Assembly (NCBI GenBank): GCA_000787465.1
Contig: JSYX01000298.1
Span: forward strand, 1-41,609
DNA from: Thermomucor indicae-seudaticae
Taxonomy: Eukaryota; Mucoromycota; Mucoromycetes; Mucorales; Lichtheimiaceae
DNA: 41,609 nucleotides
Direction: 5' to 3'
Shown here: positions 8,724 to 20,754 of the stretch, in pieces
Position numbering within the stretch: position 1 is the first letter of the stretch
Layout of the letters: every line of letters starts with the position of its first letter
Notes under the pieces: model-generated
What the model was told of the DNA's origin: nothing
Database searches by the model: none
Seen by the model: the letters and a program-made list of their open reading frames with translations, nothing else
Program-made: the position numbers and the translations under genes

Positions 8724-10485
8724 TTAAAGATAAATGCGGCGCAAATCGGATGGTGTGGTAATCTTTTGACATTGAGGGCAAAGTTTCTTGGATCCAAGTG
8801 TTTGAAGCCAGCATTGCTCACAGTGAACATGCCAGCAGACGATAGAAGCAAGCGGGGTCTTGTAGGGCTCTAGACAGATGAGACAACGAGGTGCAGACCG
8901 TGATGAACGTTCCTAAACAAGAAGACAATTGAATATCGCCAGATGCACTGGACCGATGTTGCGTGGATTTACCAGTTGTTGTATACGCGATTTTAGTGAT
9001 TCTATAACAAGTTTTGAATGGCCTGCAGTTTGTATATCGTCACTGGCGATTGGTTGCTGCCAGCCTTCTTCAGAAACCACTTCTTCGTACCCGCTTCGCG
9101 GTGAGTCATGGTTGTGGCTAACTATCATGTAAGAACTTGCTGTGGTGGGAGAACCAAAAACGTAGGGTTCTAATAACTTACGAAGTTTCTCGTCGTGCTG
9201 AACTACCACCCGATACCATCTCTCGTAGTTCAAAAACTGTCTCATCCTCTGTATGAACCACAATATCACGTTCTGTATATTGACTTTCGCCATATTGAGC
9301 AGCATCATCATCCTCCACGTCGAGGTCTTCGTCCACATCTTCCTCTTCCTCGCGTTTACTGGCAGTAGCGAAACCTGCGCCTAATATATATACCAAATGA
9401 ATAACCAAGCAAAAGCAGAGTCCGGTCGCTATATATATATATATATATATATATTACTTACCACTATATCCGCCTTCCATCATGGCCGTTGCACGTACTC
9501 TTGTCTGTCCTGCCCACTCATATTCGACCCAGGTTCCGCCACCACTAGTACTGCTCTCTGCTGTATTATTATTCATATTGGCCAGACATTGGTCAATATG
9601 AAGATTCACGGCCTCTGAGTCGCCATGCAGGACTTGGTTACAGATGAAGCAAGTTTGTGTATCTGATAATACTATAAAATCTTTAGAACTTAATATGACC
9701 AGACCAGATACATCGTTTATACTTACGTTGCCCAAGTGTGGCATCTTCCTCCTGAGATACCTCTTCCCGTGACCCATCTATGTTTGATATCAGTTCCGCC
9801 TTGTCTCTTATTTATATGCTATAACACAACTTACGCAGTTGCGTCAAGGCTCGCTGTCGGTTGGAACGATTCCTTTGCACCTTCTCCAAGGTCTCTTCAT
9901 ACACTGACATTGATTTTTTCTTGCTGGACGATTTTTCCATCTGTAAGCGGGCAGCTAGTGCGGCTCCACGCTTTTTGGCTTTGCCACTATTGGCAAAAAT
10001 AAGCGACAGAACCTCTTTCAGTTCACGCTTGCCCCATGCCGGAAAGGAAGAAAGACCCGTGTGATATGAAATTACCTTGCTGAACTGTGATAGATTTCGG
10101 AATCCGGCTCATTCAATCGCCCAAGCTCGTACTCATAATGCATTGGCCATTGTTCAACATCAATCCGGAGTTGACAAATGGGACATTTCGGTTGATCGCG
10201 GGTCGCTAAATCATATTGTCGTCCAAGCTGAGTCCTCCTAGTGTATTATGCTCTCACGTTGCACGAACCTCGTTTGCCATTGTTATCGACAAGCAAATGC
10301 AATTCTCGCTTTAGGCTTCTTGGTCTTTTCTTAGGTCTCGTTTGTGTACTATTAAGCTTGGCTGAGTCTTATTTTTCTCCTCCAGCACACTTGACAAGTG
10401 CAGCCCCATACTCTTCGACATGCTCTCGATTCTGACCAGCGGAATCAACCTGTTCTAAAGTGCCGCTGCTGCTGGAGCTGGACAT
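8724..10485 (-). CDS. RNF220-like RING-type E3 ubiquitin ligase
   Basis: This is a predicted E3 ubiquitin ligase. Joined exons match the layout of animal RNF220. Early on is a zinc-finger segment, CPICQLRIDVEQWPMHYEYEL. Then comes YEETLEKVQRNRSNRQR, then a UBZ-like finger CFICNQVL...HIDQCL, followed by the very characteristic VEYEWAGQTRVRATAMMEGG and an acidic block (DVDEDLDVEDDD) before QYGESQYTERDI. At the C-terminus is a RING, CLICLEPYKTPLASIVCWHV-HCEQCWLQTLGSKKLCPQC, ending PSDLRRIYL with TAA at 8726-8724. The start at 10485 (MSSSSSSGTLEQV) is plausible, but the splice between it and the first zinc finger (about 10220-10400) is not resolved. The gene lies 155 bp downstream of the WDR24 stop on the same strand. 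Confidence 0.87.
9430..9454. repeat. (TA)n microsatellite
   Basis: About 25 bases of alternating T and A lie inside an intron of the RNF220-like gene, immediately after its GTAAGT donor (minus strand). Confidence 0.9.
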
Positions 10486-10640
10486 AACTGGTGACACAAG
10501 TAGTTCCAATATTATGGATCAAAAAGTAGTTTAAGTAGACGGTTGGACGCGTGGAAGATGGCATGGATCAATGGATGGAGACACACATGAACTCCGACAT
10601 ACCCACAAGGCTCGTCGCAAGAAACAGTGCATCTTTTATT

Positions 10641-13631
10641 TCAGAAACCTGTGCAAGGGTGTCCACATCCTGTAGGACAAAGCGTTTCCTGAGAAAACCA
10701 TTCGCGCAGGTGCTCCAAGTGGCCTCCGTGATTACAGCCTTGGCACCAAGCATATAACCCACGAACTGTTTGGTGACTGGCTCCAAAAGTCAGTGTCTCC
10801 CCCCAAAAAACATTCTTAAACTGCTTACCATAATGAACAAGAGTTCAGTAGCTGATGACACTTGTCACAAGCCCAGGCGCCCTGACCTGCGCTCATAACA
10901 AGCTTAAAGCAGTTATTACACGCTATATTCACTGTTGTGGCATCCTAAAAGATTTCCCGTGTATCAATCACTTGGACTTGACTTTCCTTTATACGACATT
11001 TTACCCCATTGCGTTCTCGTATCCGTGCCAGTGGACATGCGTTCATGATAGCCGTCGCGGATGTCCAGAGCTTAAAGCGGTGTAGTAAATCTGCATATCC
11101 CGATCAGCGTTACGGAATAGACCGTCAATTTTCCTAGCTAACCTATGTATGAAGTGAACCAGTCATCCAGGCGCGATTCATCAATCACGAAATAGTCTCG
11201 AAATATTAAATACAAGGTAACGCACATTTGCACATCGCCCTACTCTACGGTCAAACAAACAGGCACGTACATAAACAGATCATATCATACCTCTTCTGTA
11301 TAGTAATCTAACAAATCCTTCATGATTCCATCGTGTTGCCACGGGGGAAATAAGTCGCTTGTTTTGATATTTGGAGAACTTGCTTCTGTGTCTTGATCAT
11401 CTTCTTCATTGTTGCTGCCTTTACTAGATCCAATGTCGCTGAATATATCTTGGCTGTCTTTACGAGTTACATGCTGCTATACCCCTACACCATCAGCTCC
11501 CGCCATCAAAATATCCACAGGCGACCGCCGTTACGCACCATATGCTTTTGATCGTTTGCGACTTTTTCTTCCGCATCCGTGTCCTTGCCGTCAGAATCAT
11601 CATCTTTCTGGAAAAGGAGCCCTAACATTTTCCATGTTTGTGCTGTCCTATATCGGCCCAGCTTGTAAGCGATCTAAACCACAACTTAGTATTAATTCCT
11701 GAGACAAGTCATGCGCTCTGTCCATGGTGCATGCTTTTACCTCGCTGTTTCTTTCACATGATAACTGAGGGTTTTGATTTGAAATCTCATAATGCTCTGC
11801 AAATGTTGAAAATGTCTCAAAGTCAAACAGCGGTAAGTGTGCGATGCCGCAGCTTTGTGGAGGAATGTACTGGACAGCCTGCGACTCCAATTTCTAATAC
11901 GCATCAATATAAATCATTGACCAAACAGACTATGATTATTACCTCTTCCTCAAGAGAAGCCTTGGCTGCTTTTTTCCAGGGTTTTGGTTGATTTACAGAG
12001 GGTTTCGGTAATAAGCTTAGAGTAACGCGCTAGTTGAGCAAAAGCATAAAGTTCCCGTCATTTGATGCTTTACCTCTCATCCACAAATTTATCGCGAGTA
12101 GACTTGTCGATAGCAAAAGCCAAATCACCGTGTACATTCCATCCAATCCCATTCCGTCGAAGAAGTTTCACAGGTTGGTAGGCATTCTGGACTTCTTGCC
12201 TGACAAACGTTTTATCCTTCGCACATGAGTATATCACGTCGGAATTGTACCATACAAAGCCCGTCGGCGCAGTGTCATGCTCCTCAAAAGCATATTTCGC
12301 AATGTACGGACGGCGGATATCCCAGACATGGATACGACTGTCTGTGAGTAAAGAACTGGATGCAATTTCATCATCGTACCCTGGCCGCCACTGGACACGT
12401 GAAACTGGCGCCATGGCACGGATAGTGTATAACGGTCTGCGACTGTCAACATTCATATCCCACACCTAACTTGACATATAAATCAACTGACCAACCGACT
12501 GCTCGCTGCCTGATAGTTTACCTTTATTGTCTTGTCACGGCCGCCGCTGGCCACCATACGTCCGGATGGATGCCAATCCAGAGTCAAACAGGGACCATTA
12601 TGCGCGCTGACTTTACGTTCATACAGCGCCTTTGGATTCCGTATATCCCATTTCTACGATGACCGCGGGTTTAGTTCATGTTTACGGTTCTGTTTCGCCA
12701 AACCATGCTACCTTTTCTTTTTTACCTGGATAGTACCAGTTTCAAAAGCAGCCGCAAATTCATGATGGATAACGGGATTAAACTGGACATCACGAACTGA
12801 CTCTGACTTCCCCTCAAACCGATATCGAGCCCCGTTTCTCGGGTCGCGCAGATCCTATCCAGTCTTGTTTCAGCAGAATCCTTCTTCAGATGTCCCTCTC
12901 TCTGACTAACCCAACATTTCATGCTTCCATCCTGTGACGCACTTAGAAGAATGTTGCCATTCTCAGGTTGGAAGGATAATCGATTGACAGCACGCGTATG
13001 TTCCGTAATCACTCGTTCTGCTCGACTACGACCTGTTGCTCTGCTGACATCCCATAGCATGATGGATCCATTGGCTGCGGCTGTTGCAACTATATTCTTG
13101 GTCACTAAAACGAACCAAACGGTTATCTTTTTCTCTGCCTTCTTCCTCCAAGTTCAGGAACAATAATACGTGCTGTTGTTTCCCCATTTGACATCATTAC
13201 TACTGTAATTCGCATTCAAATGGCTTCCCGCTCGTAGATTCAACACTTCGCGTACTTGAGTTCGAGTCACAGCAAGGATCTTTAAAACTATAAAGGATCC
13301 CTTTCGCGTTTATTTCCGAGGCGCGACCTACACGTATACAGAGAATTCTCAAACCTTCACGCCCTGCTACAGCCACGGCCTCACGGTCCGGTGAAAGACA
13401 AATGGCATTGACTGTTCCGAAGAGTCGATAACGTACAAGTCCCGAACTATTGCTGCATGCTTCTTGCTCTTTATTGCTAGTGTTTTCCCAGTCGTTGAAT
13501 GTTTCACTTGATTGCTGCTGCTGCTGCTGTTGTTGTTGTTGTTGTTGCTGTGGTTGTTCGGATGCACTTCTGCCACCACCAAACAGTAAGCCCGGCTGGG
13601 ATACTTTGTAACTTTTCGTGGATTTTCGCAT
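10641..13631 (-). CDS. RTC1: WDR24 / Sea2 (Rtc1), GATOR2-SEACAT subunit
   Basis: WDR24 (yeast Sea2/Rtc1) is part of the GATOR2 complex on the vacuole, which relieves inhibition of TORC1 when amino acids are present. An N-terminal WD40 propeller runs from about 13430 down to 12070. Recognisable repeats include TAAANGSIMLWDVSRATGRS, SFQPENGNILLSASQDGSMK with CW, and DSRIHVWDIRRPYIAKYAFE. An acidic linker follows, then the helical segment with YIDLLHRFKLW. The C-terminal zinc domain has ACNNC, CDKCHQ and CSLCHQTVRGLYAWCQGCNH, and ends CPTGCGHPCTGF with TGA at 10643-10641. This matches animal WDR24 closely. The start MRKSTKSYKVSQPGLLFGGG at 13631 is preferred over an in-frame ATG at 13709. A long Gln tract precedes the propeller. 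Many introns are present, and the linker exons (about 10950-12000) were not all joined. Confidence 0.93.
13508..13552 (-). repeat. Poly-glutamine coding tract (CAA/CAG)n
   Basis: A mixed CAA/CAG run encodes about 14 glutamines near residue 30 of the WDR24 protein, just before the propeller. The mixed codons suggest a fairly stable tract. Confidence 0.85.
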
Positions 13632-14010
13632 GAGCAATGTTAGGTCGACAGGACAATGACAGTTCTCTGCTCCTTTTGCGTATGAATTTGCGGCGCATGA
13701 AAAATACAACCGGAGGCGGGCTTAATGAACTCGGCACATTTCATTACAGAATTCTCAAAAGCCATTAATGTGAAGTAGGTATAAATAGTAACTTTATTTA
13801 CACAAAAATGAGTAAAAAGTAATCAGCAAGAAAAAGATTAATGAAAACAGAAAGTCAACGGCGTGCATACCAACATTTGTTGTTTGTGATTTGCTTTACT
13901 ATTACATGGGCGCGTAAGGGCGTGTTTTGGGTTGTGGAGGATAGATTAAGTTAGTAGACAAAGTATATAGATAAAACGTCTAATAAGTCCTTTTTCCATT
14001 TCTTTTGGCT
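13632..14010. other. Intergenic between WDR24 and flippase genes
   Basis: This is A/T-rich non-coding DNA. On the minus strand it is downstream of the flippase gene and upstream of WDR24, so it should hold the flippase 3' UTR and the WDR24 promoter. No clear TATA box was recognised. Confidence 0.4.
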
Positions 14011-17000
14011 TCACCGCTCTTGCATCTTGATATCACCCGCATTGTTTTCGCCAGGTACCACACATCCAGTCTGCTGTTCACTAGTAACAAACGTTCCCTT
14101 GGACGATGTCGTGGTCTCTAACCCGAGCGTCGCGGACAGCCGCCTTGTCTTCTTCAAAACCAATTCGATTTCACGGACAATATCGTTATCGTACGGATGA
14201 TACTGATGCAAGTAATAAGCAGCGGCCGTTCGTGGAATGAAACAAGCAACCACAGTCAGGATGAGGACGAGCCAATACAGACCCGTGCCGAACATCCGCA
14301 CTTGTCCAGCGAAAATAAACGTATTGAATTGAGCGTAAATGGCGACGAAGGCGTAATAGACAAGGATAGACAAGGCAATGATGCCAACTTGAATCCAAGT
14401 GTAGCTGTAAAGCGAAAAGGCGACAAAGAAATTGGCAACACACACCGCAATACTGGATACGATCGTTCCAAATTCGTACATGCCGTTCGCGTCATGGCCC
14501 GTAGGATCGATGTTGCCGTCAATCAAGAGCATGTAGGGAAAGAAAAAGCATACAGCTGATTGGAAAATGGAGTCGAAGATGGTCAACCAGAACCGCCAGC
14601 TATGGAACATGTCGTTGCGCAGACCCATTCGATACAGTTCGGGGTATCGTAATGATATCTCTGCGCTCAAGTCTTGGTCCCATATACCTGAATAGGCGTT
14701 TGTGAGCAATTTGACATTGAGTTGAAACAAAGGCCTTCAACTTACCTAGAAAGATAATTGGCAGCGAAGTAAAGATCAAGTTGTACAATGTCACCAACGC
14801 ATAGTCAAACATCATGGAACCGCTGAACCTGCAAAATAAAACACACGGTTAAAAGATGAAGAGATGACAATCTCTTTTCAAGCACTTACTGGCAGAATAT
14901 CTGATACCAGAAAAGAACAAAGGTCCAAACGATGTTCTTGTAAAAGAAACCCATAATCATTTCTGACGTTCTCAGATACGACCATCGTCCATGAACCAAA
15001 AGCAACTTTCGCAAGAACCGGAATTGTGCGATCGCATAGTCAGATGCCATCACTGCTTGACGACCTTCCAGACCGGATATACCGACGCCCACATTGGCAG
15101 CCTGTATCATTGACACGTCGTTTGCACCATCACCAATCGCCAGCGTCATGACCTTGAGGCCCTTCTTGACAAGCATCACAACCTGGGCTTTCTGCTTCGG
15201 ACTCACACGGCAACATAGCACACTGACACACCGCATCCCCAGCTCAAGCACCATATCCTTTGTCTTGGGCTCCAGAGCATACTTTAAAGTTGTACCATCA
15301 ATCACGAGAGCCCGTTTCGTTGATGAGGAAGCCTCTGTTTCACGTAGTGCAGCTTTCAACTGCTCAGCCGTGTCTTCGCGGTTTTGAGCTTGAAGGATAA
15401 TCAGATCCATGTCGTTGGACAGCAGATTGCAAGCAAATCCAATATTGATCGCAGTCTCGGTTTTGTCGCCAGTCAGGACCCAAAGCTTGATACCCGATTT
15501 CGCCAACTCGGCGATCGTCTCAGGGACACCATCTTGCAAACGATCTTCAATAGCTGTGCCACCCATCAATAACATGTTGCGCTCGATCTCTTCGCAAGCA
15601 GCATCCATTTTCTCTTCACGGTTATAGAGACTGGCACTGGCTTCCTGGAAACGACGGCTCCAGGGCTTGTATTCCTCTGGCGAAATAAAGCGGTACGCTA
15701 AACACAGCGTGCGAAGACCTAGCAGAAAAGAGGATCAGGGCAAGTTTGACTGGAGTCATTTCAAAGCCTCTTACCTTCGTTGGCAAAATCCTTTAAATGT
15801 TCCGTGGTGTCCTCGCGCAGTTGCGCTTGGGCTTTCTCAAGGTCCGTCTGATTTCCAAAATCAGTGCATAAACGTTCATAGATCACAGAATCAGCGCCTT
15901 TGCACAGTAAAATGATCTTGTCGCTATCATGTGGTTTCAGGATGACACTCATGCGTTTCCGAGCCGAGTTAAACTCGAGGACATGCAGCAAGTCAAAGTA
16001 CTTAGACTCTCCCTTCACTTGCACATGGAGTGTGTTGGAGTCCCGTCCGATAAAGACGAATCCAAGATCACGAGCTGTTGCAACGAGTGCGGCTTCGTCG
16101 GGCGACTGTGCCTTGTATTCGATATGGTCAGGGTTGTTCTTTTTGTCCGGACGCTCTGCAATGACGGTATGACACAAAGCCAAGGTTGAATAAAAGTGAG
16201 TAATCGCATCCGCATGGGCGTCATCACGAGCAAGATCGTCGAATAGCTTGGGATCCACAAACGTTGGGTTCGGCCCCACATGCTTGTTTTCAAAGAGCTT
16301 TTGTTGTTTCTCGTACATTTCTGCCATTGCTTCTTCAAGATTGATGCCCTCTGAAGAAGAAGACTGTACCGTAATAGTATCGCTTCCTCCACTCTTCCTT
16401 GCTTCTTCAGCTGCTGTATCACTCTTTGCTGTAGTACTCTTCCGTCGGAAGCCCTTCTCTCGAAGCTTGGCACCCATCGAGGCTTCGGTGGCTCCGAGAC
16501 CATACTTGACTCCATTGATGGTGCATTTCCGATACTCCATCACGTTTTGCGTCAAGGTTCCTGTCTTGTCAGAGAAAATGTACTCGATCTGACCAAGATC
16601 ATCTGAAATATTCCAGGTCTTTGGTATACATGGAGCATCAGTAGGCTTATGATACATGTCAATGTCGATAAAGATAAACAATGCCTAAGATGAAACAAGG
16701 TCAACCGAGGTGCATCCCAGCGAGCCGGGGACAAACTTACAGCCAAGGTTTTGACGATCTCTACAGATATGTACAGCGAAATCGGCACAATGTTCTGATA
16801 CAGAATCAAGGTCACCCTATAAGACACATTAGGTAATGATTGCATATTACACACAGATTCCAGTGTAACATACCAGAAAGTCAAGAAGCCAGAGTAGGTT
16901 GCATCATCCCCATTGATGCCATAGTCAAAGAAACGCCCAGACCCATCATTCTGTCTAAACTCGACACTATCCATGATAGAACTGACAATACAAATGACGG

Positions 17001-18650
17001 CCAAAATGACGAAATTGGCAACCACCTAGAATAATTCGTCAGCCAAACAAAAGCAAGAAACTTGTTAGAAACAGGGTCTGAGGTTACATGAGGATTGGTC
17101 TTCTTTGCAATCTTGCTGCGTTTCGACGGAGTGCGGCCCGAATTGAGCATGATTTTCGTCTCGTTACCCGTAAACAGGACGACGCCAATAACCCATTCCG
17201 TGTTTCGGACCACAGAACCCCTGAGTAGCACATTATTGTAAGTGATGGCTTCTGTCTTTTCATGTGAAACGCCAGAACGAGTCGTCGCGCTCTCTTCTGG
17301 TTGATCAATTTGCCACTTTAGGACGCCATTGTACTGATATAGATTGACGTGCGGGGGTTCGCTTTCGATATAGAACTGGGCTCGCTCACAGTCATGGACC
17401 GTCTTGATTTCGGAGGTCGCCGACAGCGCTTGGCGTACTTTGAGGTTTGTTTCGCCATCCAAATTCTGGGTCTCGATATAGCAAATGTTGTCACGGTCCG
17501 ATGTCGAAAGTATGACGATATCGGCCGGCACATCCTCGTTGTCTCGAATCATGATATAGTCGCCCACATTGATATCCTGCCATGACGTCGGTTTCCACTC
17601 AATGTTGCAGTGAGGTGCCGGAGGTTCATTCGGGAGTGTCTCAGCGCAAGGCGGCAAGGTGGATGATGACGGGTGAACGGTGGATGGACGACGTGTAATT
17701 GGAGGCGCTGTCGTGGTGTCTTGGGTCGGAATTCGATACAGGACTGAGTGTGGAATAGAGCCCGGTCGATAGGGCTTTCGGGAAGCGGAAGATGCGGTAC
17801 CATGGTGTTTAAAGATACTTTCAATTTCTGATCGAATGGTGCCTGAGCGTTGTCTCATGGTGCTAAACAGACCTTTGTGCTGTGGCGTTGCTTCGGCACG
17901 ATGCTGAGACGAATTAGAGGATGCAAGACTGCCAATATTGTTGTTGCTGTTGTCTGACAAATCCGTTAGCGGCACTTTATCCTCAGTCCCACTCCTGGGT
18001 CGCTTCTTCCGAGAAGAATTTCGTTTCCGCATGGTCGCTGTCCGATATCCTTGAGCATACTTGTTCTCCAAACCGGCCAGCACAGAAAAGAAGCCGAGAA
18101 TAATAACTCGCAAAAAGTACCATCTTCCTCGACGAGACGACTCTTCGGCGGCAATATTCACATTAATCCAGTTACTGAGCGTCAAGGTTTTAGCGTTATT
18201 GACTCGATTATCGCTCTGATTTCGCTTCCAGTCTTCGATGCCGTCCTTTATGCCGGTAATAACAAGAATGGCAATCAGAGGAAGTGCTGAGACGGCCGGT
18301 TCGACTACGCCAAACACAGGAATGCATTGCAAAATCACCAGGAACAAAAAGTACAGATTGGCAACGTTTCTGAACTGCTCAAACAAGTTCTTTGGTATAA
18401 ATGTTAACGGCGTATATTTTGCTGTCCGGATACGGTTGCTGACGTGATGATTTTGTCCAGGCAGTCTTCGTCCCTTTTCGTCAAACTCGGAAGCGGGTAG
18501 TTCCATGTTAACGTATATCCTGCGGCGCTGTTGCATGTAGGACGACCGCGAGTCCATACGTCGTAGTTCGTTTCGCTGATCGTCCTCATCGTGTCGTCTT
18601 ATGCGCACCTTGCGCCGAAAAATTGCTTTCAGCCGTGATGCAATGCTCAT
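14011..18650 (-). CDS. DNF1: P4-ATPase phospholipid flippase, Dnf type
   Basis: P4-ATPases move phospholipids to the cytosolic leaflet; Dnf proteins act at the plasma membrane and endosomes. Exon 1 (18650-17088) encodes a basic N-terminus, KYTPLTFIPKNLFEQFRNVA, membrane segments 1-2, a low-complexity Ser/Thr-rich insertion, and the actuator domain with YIETQNLDGETNLK. Later exons carry TPSKRSKIAKKTNPH (Dnf-like rather than Drs2-like), PISLYISVEIVKT, the phosphorylation motif DKTGTLTQNVMEYRKC, nucleotide-binding KGADSVIYERL, TGDKTETAINIGFACNLL and AIGDGANDVSMIQAANVG, then the last membrane segments with YPELYRMGLRNDMFHSWRFW. Key catalytic motifs are intact. The total length, roughly 1,350 residues, fits the family. 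Introns lie near 17087-17026, 16860-16800, 16740-16680, 15770-15720, 14885-14830 and 14745-14690. Confidence 0.95.
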
Positions 18651-19846
18651 GTCGTTGAGGAAGGGTAAAGACGAGAGAGGCTACAGGACTGACGGATAAA
18701 AATACATGAGCATTTTACTGCGCCTTAAATAAAATAGAAAAAACTTGCATTACCTATTATTTTGCTGTCGAAATATAAGTACATGTGCCGCAGAGACAGT
18801 ACGGTTCCTGGATTTTTTAGCGTTGATGATGAATTCAGGGGTCCGTAAGAACAGAGAAAACGGGAATTGGGAAGGAAATGATCGGATAATAGAAGGGAAA
18901 AAAAGAAGCTCGAGGAGGAGGATCTTTAGCGCAAAAAAAAGAAGGCGGGAAAAATGTTCAGGGCGCCAGGTCACCTTTCCCCGAATTGGGTACTTTCCAA
19001 CTCCACGTGTTACCGGCCCGACCGGGAAAATTGCTGCCGAAAATCATTCGTCACCTTGCTGATCGTCAGTTTGAGGCCAAAGTTTCTTTTTCATCCAGTC
19101 CCTTTTTTTGTTTCTATGGAAAATCCTGTTTCATCTTTTAAACGTCACAGTGTTTGTCTAGGGATTATCCAGCAGCTTGATGATAACCTGTGCTCGTTCA
19201 GCATATCGTATAGTGGAAAGTTAGCATGCTATTGAACTATTTGCTAAATTCTTGGTGCTCGTGCCCCAATGATCCAGTCGAATATATAATCAGATAACAT
19301 TCGGCTAAAGTTATTTCATCGAACTCCCTTTTTCCGGTCTTTCAAATCACCTTGTTCGGGATCAGATGCGATTCTCATAAGCAAGTTTATAGCAGGAACT
19401 CGCGTTTTGCTTATGATTCCGAACATTGTTCATTATTTTCTTAATTATTTCTATTCTACCTGTTGACATGCTTTAAAAAGACGCCTGAGAGCAGCAAGCC
19501 ATTAACGCTGACATAAGACAGCAGACAAGTGAGTTTTCAAATAAGAACAATTGCGAAAACTCATCCAGACAGAGATTTGACAGAAAGGCGTGCACAGACA
19601 ACAAGGGCTTTGAGTTTTCCCTCTGCTGTTGTATGCACATATGTAAATCAGGATCATCCTTATTCCGTAATGTCGCTTAAAAAAAGAGAAAGGGGCTCCT
19701 CTTGCTTGACATATTCGAAGTGCATGAATGCCACGACGAATGTATACACCACTTGCCATGATCATATGTGATCCATTTCCCTCCCAATTTTAGCGTATGC
19801 GATCCGGCATTTATTACAGGAGAAAAAAGAAATTGCAATAGACCCA
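18651..19846. other. Intergenic, flippase upstream region
   Basis: About 1.2 kb lies between the flippase start and the eL24 stop, both genes on the minus strand. Open frames of 60-105 codons occur on both strands but resemble nothing known and are biased by Lys/Arg- and Phe-rich simple sequence. It should contain the flippase promoter and the eL24 3' UTR. No RNA gene was recognised. Confidence 0.4.
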
Positions 19847-20588
19847 TTACTGCTTGCCAGCAGCCTACAATAGATAGCACATCGTCAGTCAACATAACCA
19901 ACTTCTATTCCTGCTGCACGCGCACACACTGACCTTCTCGGCCTTCTTAGCCTTCTTGGCCTCCTTGCTCTTGGCAATGGCAGCCTGACGGGCAGCAGCA
20001 CGAACATCGGCACTCTCGTTACGCTTGGCCCGGATCTCTTCCCAGGTCATACCAACAATGGCACGCTCGTGCTTGACGGTACGGCGCGTACGTCTCTTGG
20101 TGACGACTTCACTAGCACCCTTCTTGTTCAGGCGACGGTAGATTTGAGTCCAGCGGATCTTGCGGGGGTTAATGCGCTGAAGGAAGTACGACTCGGCCTT
20201 GCCGTTGATGAAACGGAAGGTCTAAAATTGGCAAAGACAATGTTGTGTGAGTCCTATTAAGCCCGATGTGATATCCAATGATGCCGCATCCCGCAAATTG
20301 TCTGCCAACACATTCTCTCTCTCTCTGTCTCGCCGAGCCGTATATGAAAAACCACTTACTCTAGAGTAAAGAGGTCATGAGTAATGACGTGTCAGAGCAG
20401 TACACGTTTGCGTTTTTCCTTACCTGCTGTCGCTACGAACGTAAATTTTGCCCTTGGCAGGGTAGATCTTGTAGCCAGAGTAGGAGCAAACCTCAAGCCT
20501 ATCGTTATCATGTTAGCCTTATCCATCCATCCTTCCCCTGTCTTCCTTCAAATGCCCATCGTGTTGGGGGAACGACATCGTACTTCAT
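19847..20588 (-). CDS. RPL24: Ribosomal protein eL24 (60S subunit)
   Basis: eL24 is a structural protein of the large ribosomal subunit. The protein begins MKLEVCSYSGYKIYPAKGKI-YVRSDSR, then TFRFINGKAESYFLQRINP, RTRRTVKHERAIVGMTWEEI and a Lys/Ala-rich tail ending KAEKAAGKQ, clearly the eL24 family. Exons: 20588-20584 (ATGAA only), 20498-20424, a single nucleotide at 20360, one starting at 20221, and a last short exon (AAGKQ) ending in TAA at 19849-19847. Exon 20498-20424 ends two bases into a codon, and the exon at 20221 starts at the first base of a codon, so exactly one extra base is needed. That base is supplied by an A at 20360, between a perfect acceptor and a perfect donor. Flanking introns are 20583-20499, 20423-20361, 20359-20222 and one with donor GTCAGT in the C-terminal region. 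It is divergent from PAN2. Confidence 0.95.
20360..20360 (-). other. Predicted single-nucleotide exon of eL24
   Basis: On the minus strand the context is TTTACTCTAG|A|GTAAGTGG: a pyrimidine-rich acceptor, one base, then a consensus donor. It completes an Arg codon (AG+A) between AGC (Ser) and ACC (Thr), giving SDSRTFRF, the spacing of eL24 in other eukaryotes. It splits an otherwise 202-bp interval into introns of 63 bp and 138 bp, both GT-AG. Confidence 0.78.
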
Positions 20589-20754
20589 CGTTATACGGAT
20601 GCGTAAAAAGAGAGGGAACACGAAGATGGCACCAGTGCTCCTCCTCAAGAGTTTGGTCCGAACCGGACAATAGCCAAACTCCGCCTACTTCTTATTTCAT
20701 GTGGAGCGCAATCCTCTGGCTTGAAATATACTTTCCAAAGTACGACGGGTTCGA
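20589..20754. promoter_or_regulatory. Shared divergent promoter of eL24 and PAN2
   Basis: Only 166 bp separate the eL24 start codon (20588, minus) from the PAN2 start codon (20755, plus), so both 5' UTRs and core promoters must fit here. I see no clear TATA box. Confidence 0.6.

Noticed and set aside
20222..20359. A box C/D snoRNA inside the eL24 intron
   Set aside because: No C box (RUGAUGA) or D box (CUGA) pair is present on the transcribed strand.
20222..20423. eL24 as a frameshifted pseudogene
   Set aside because: The rest of the gene is perfectly conserved and a single base between ideal splice sites repairs the frame; an ordinary pseudogene would not keep such a site.
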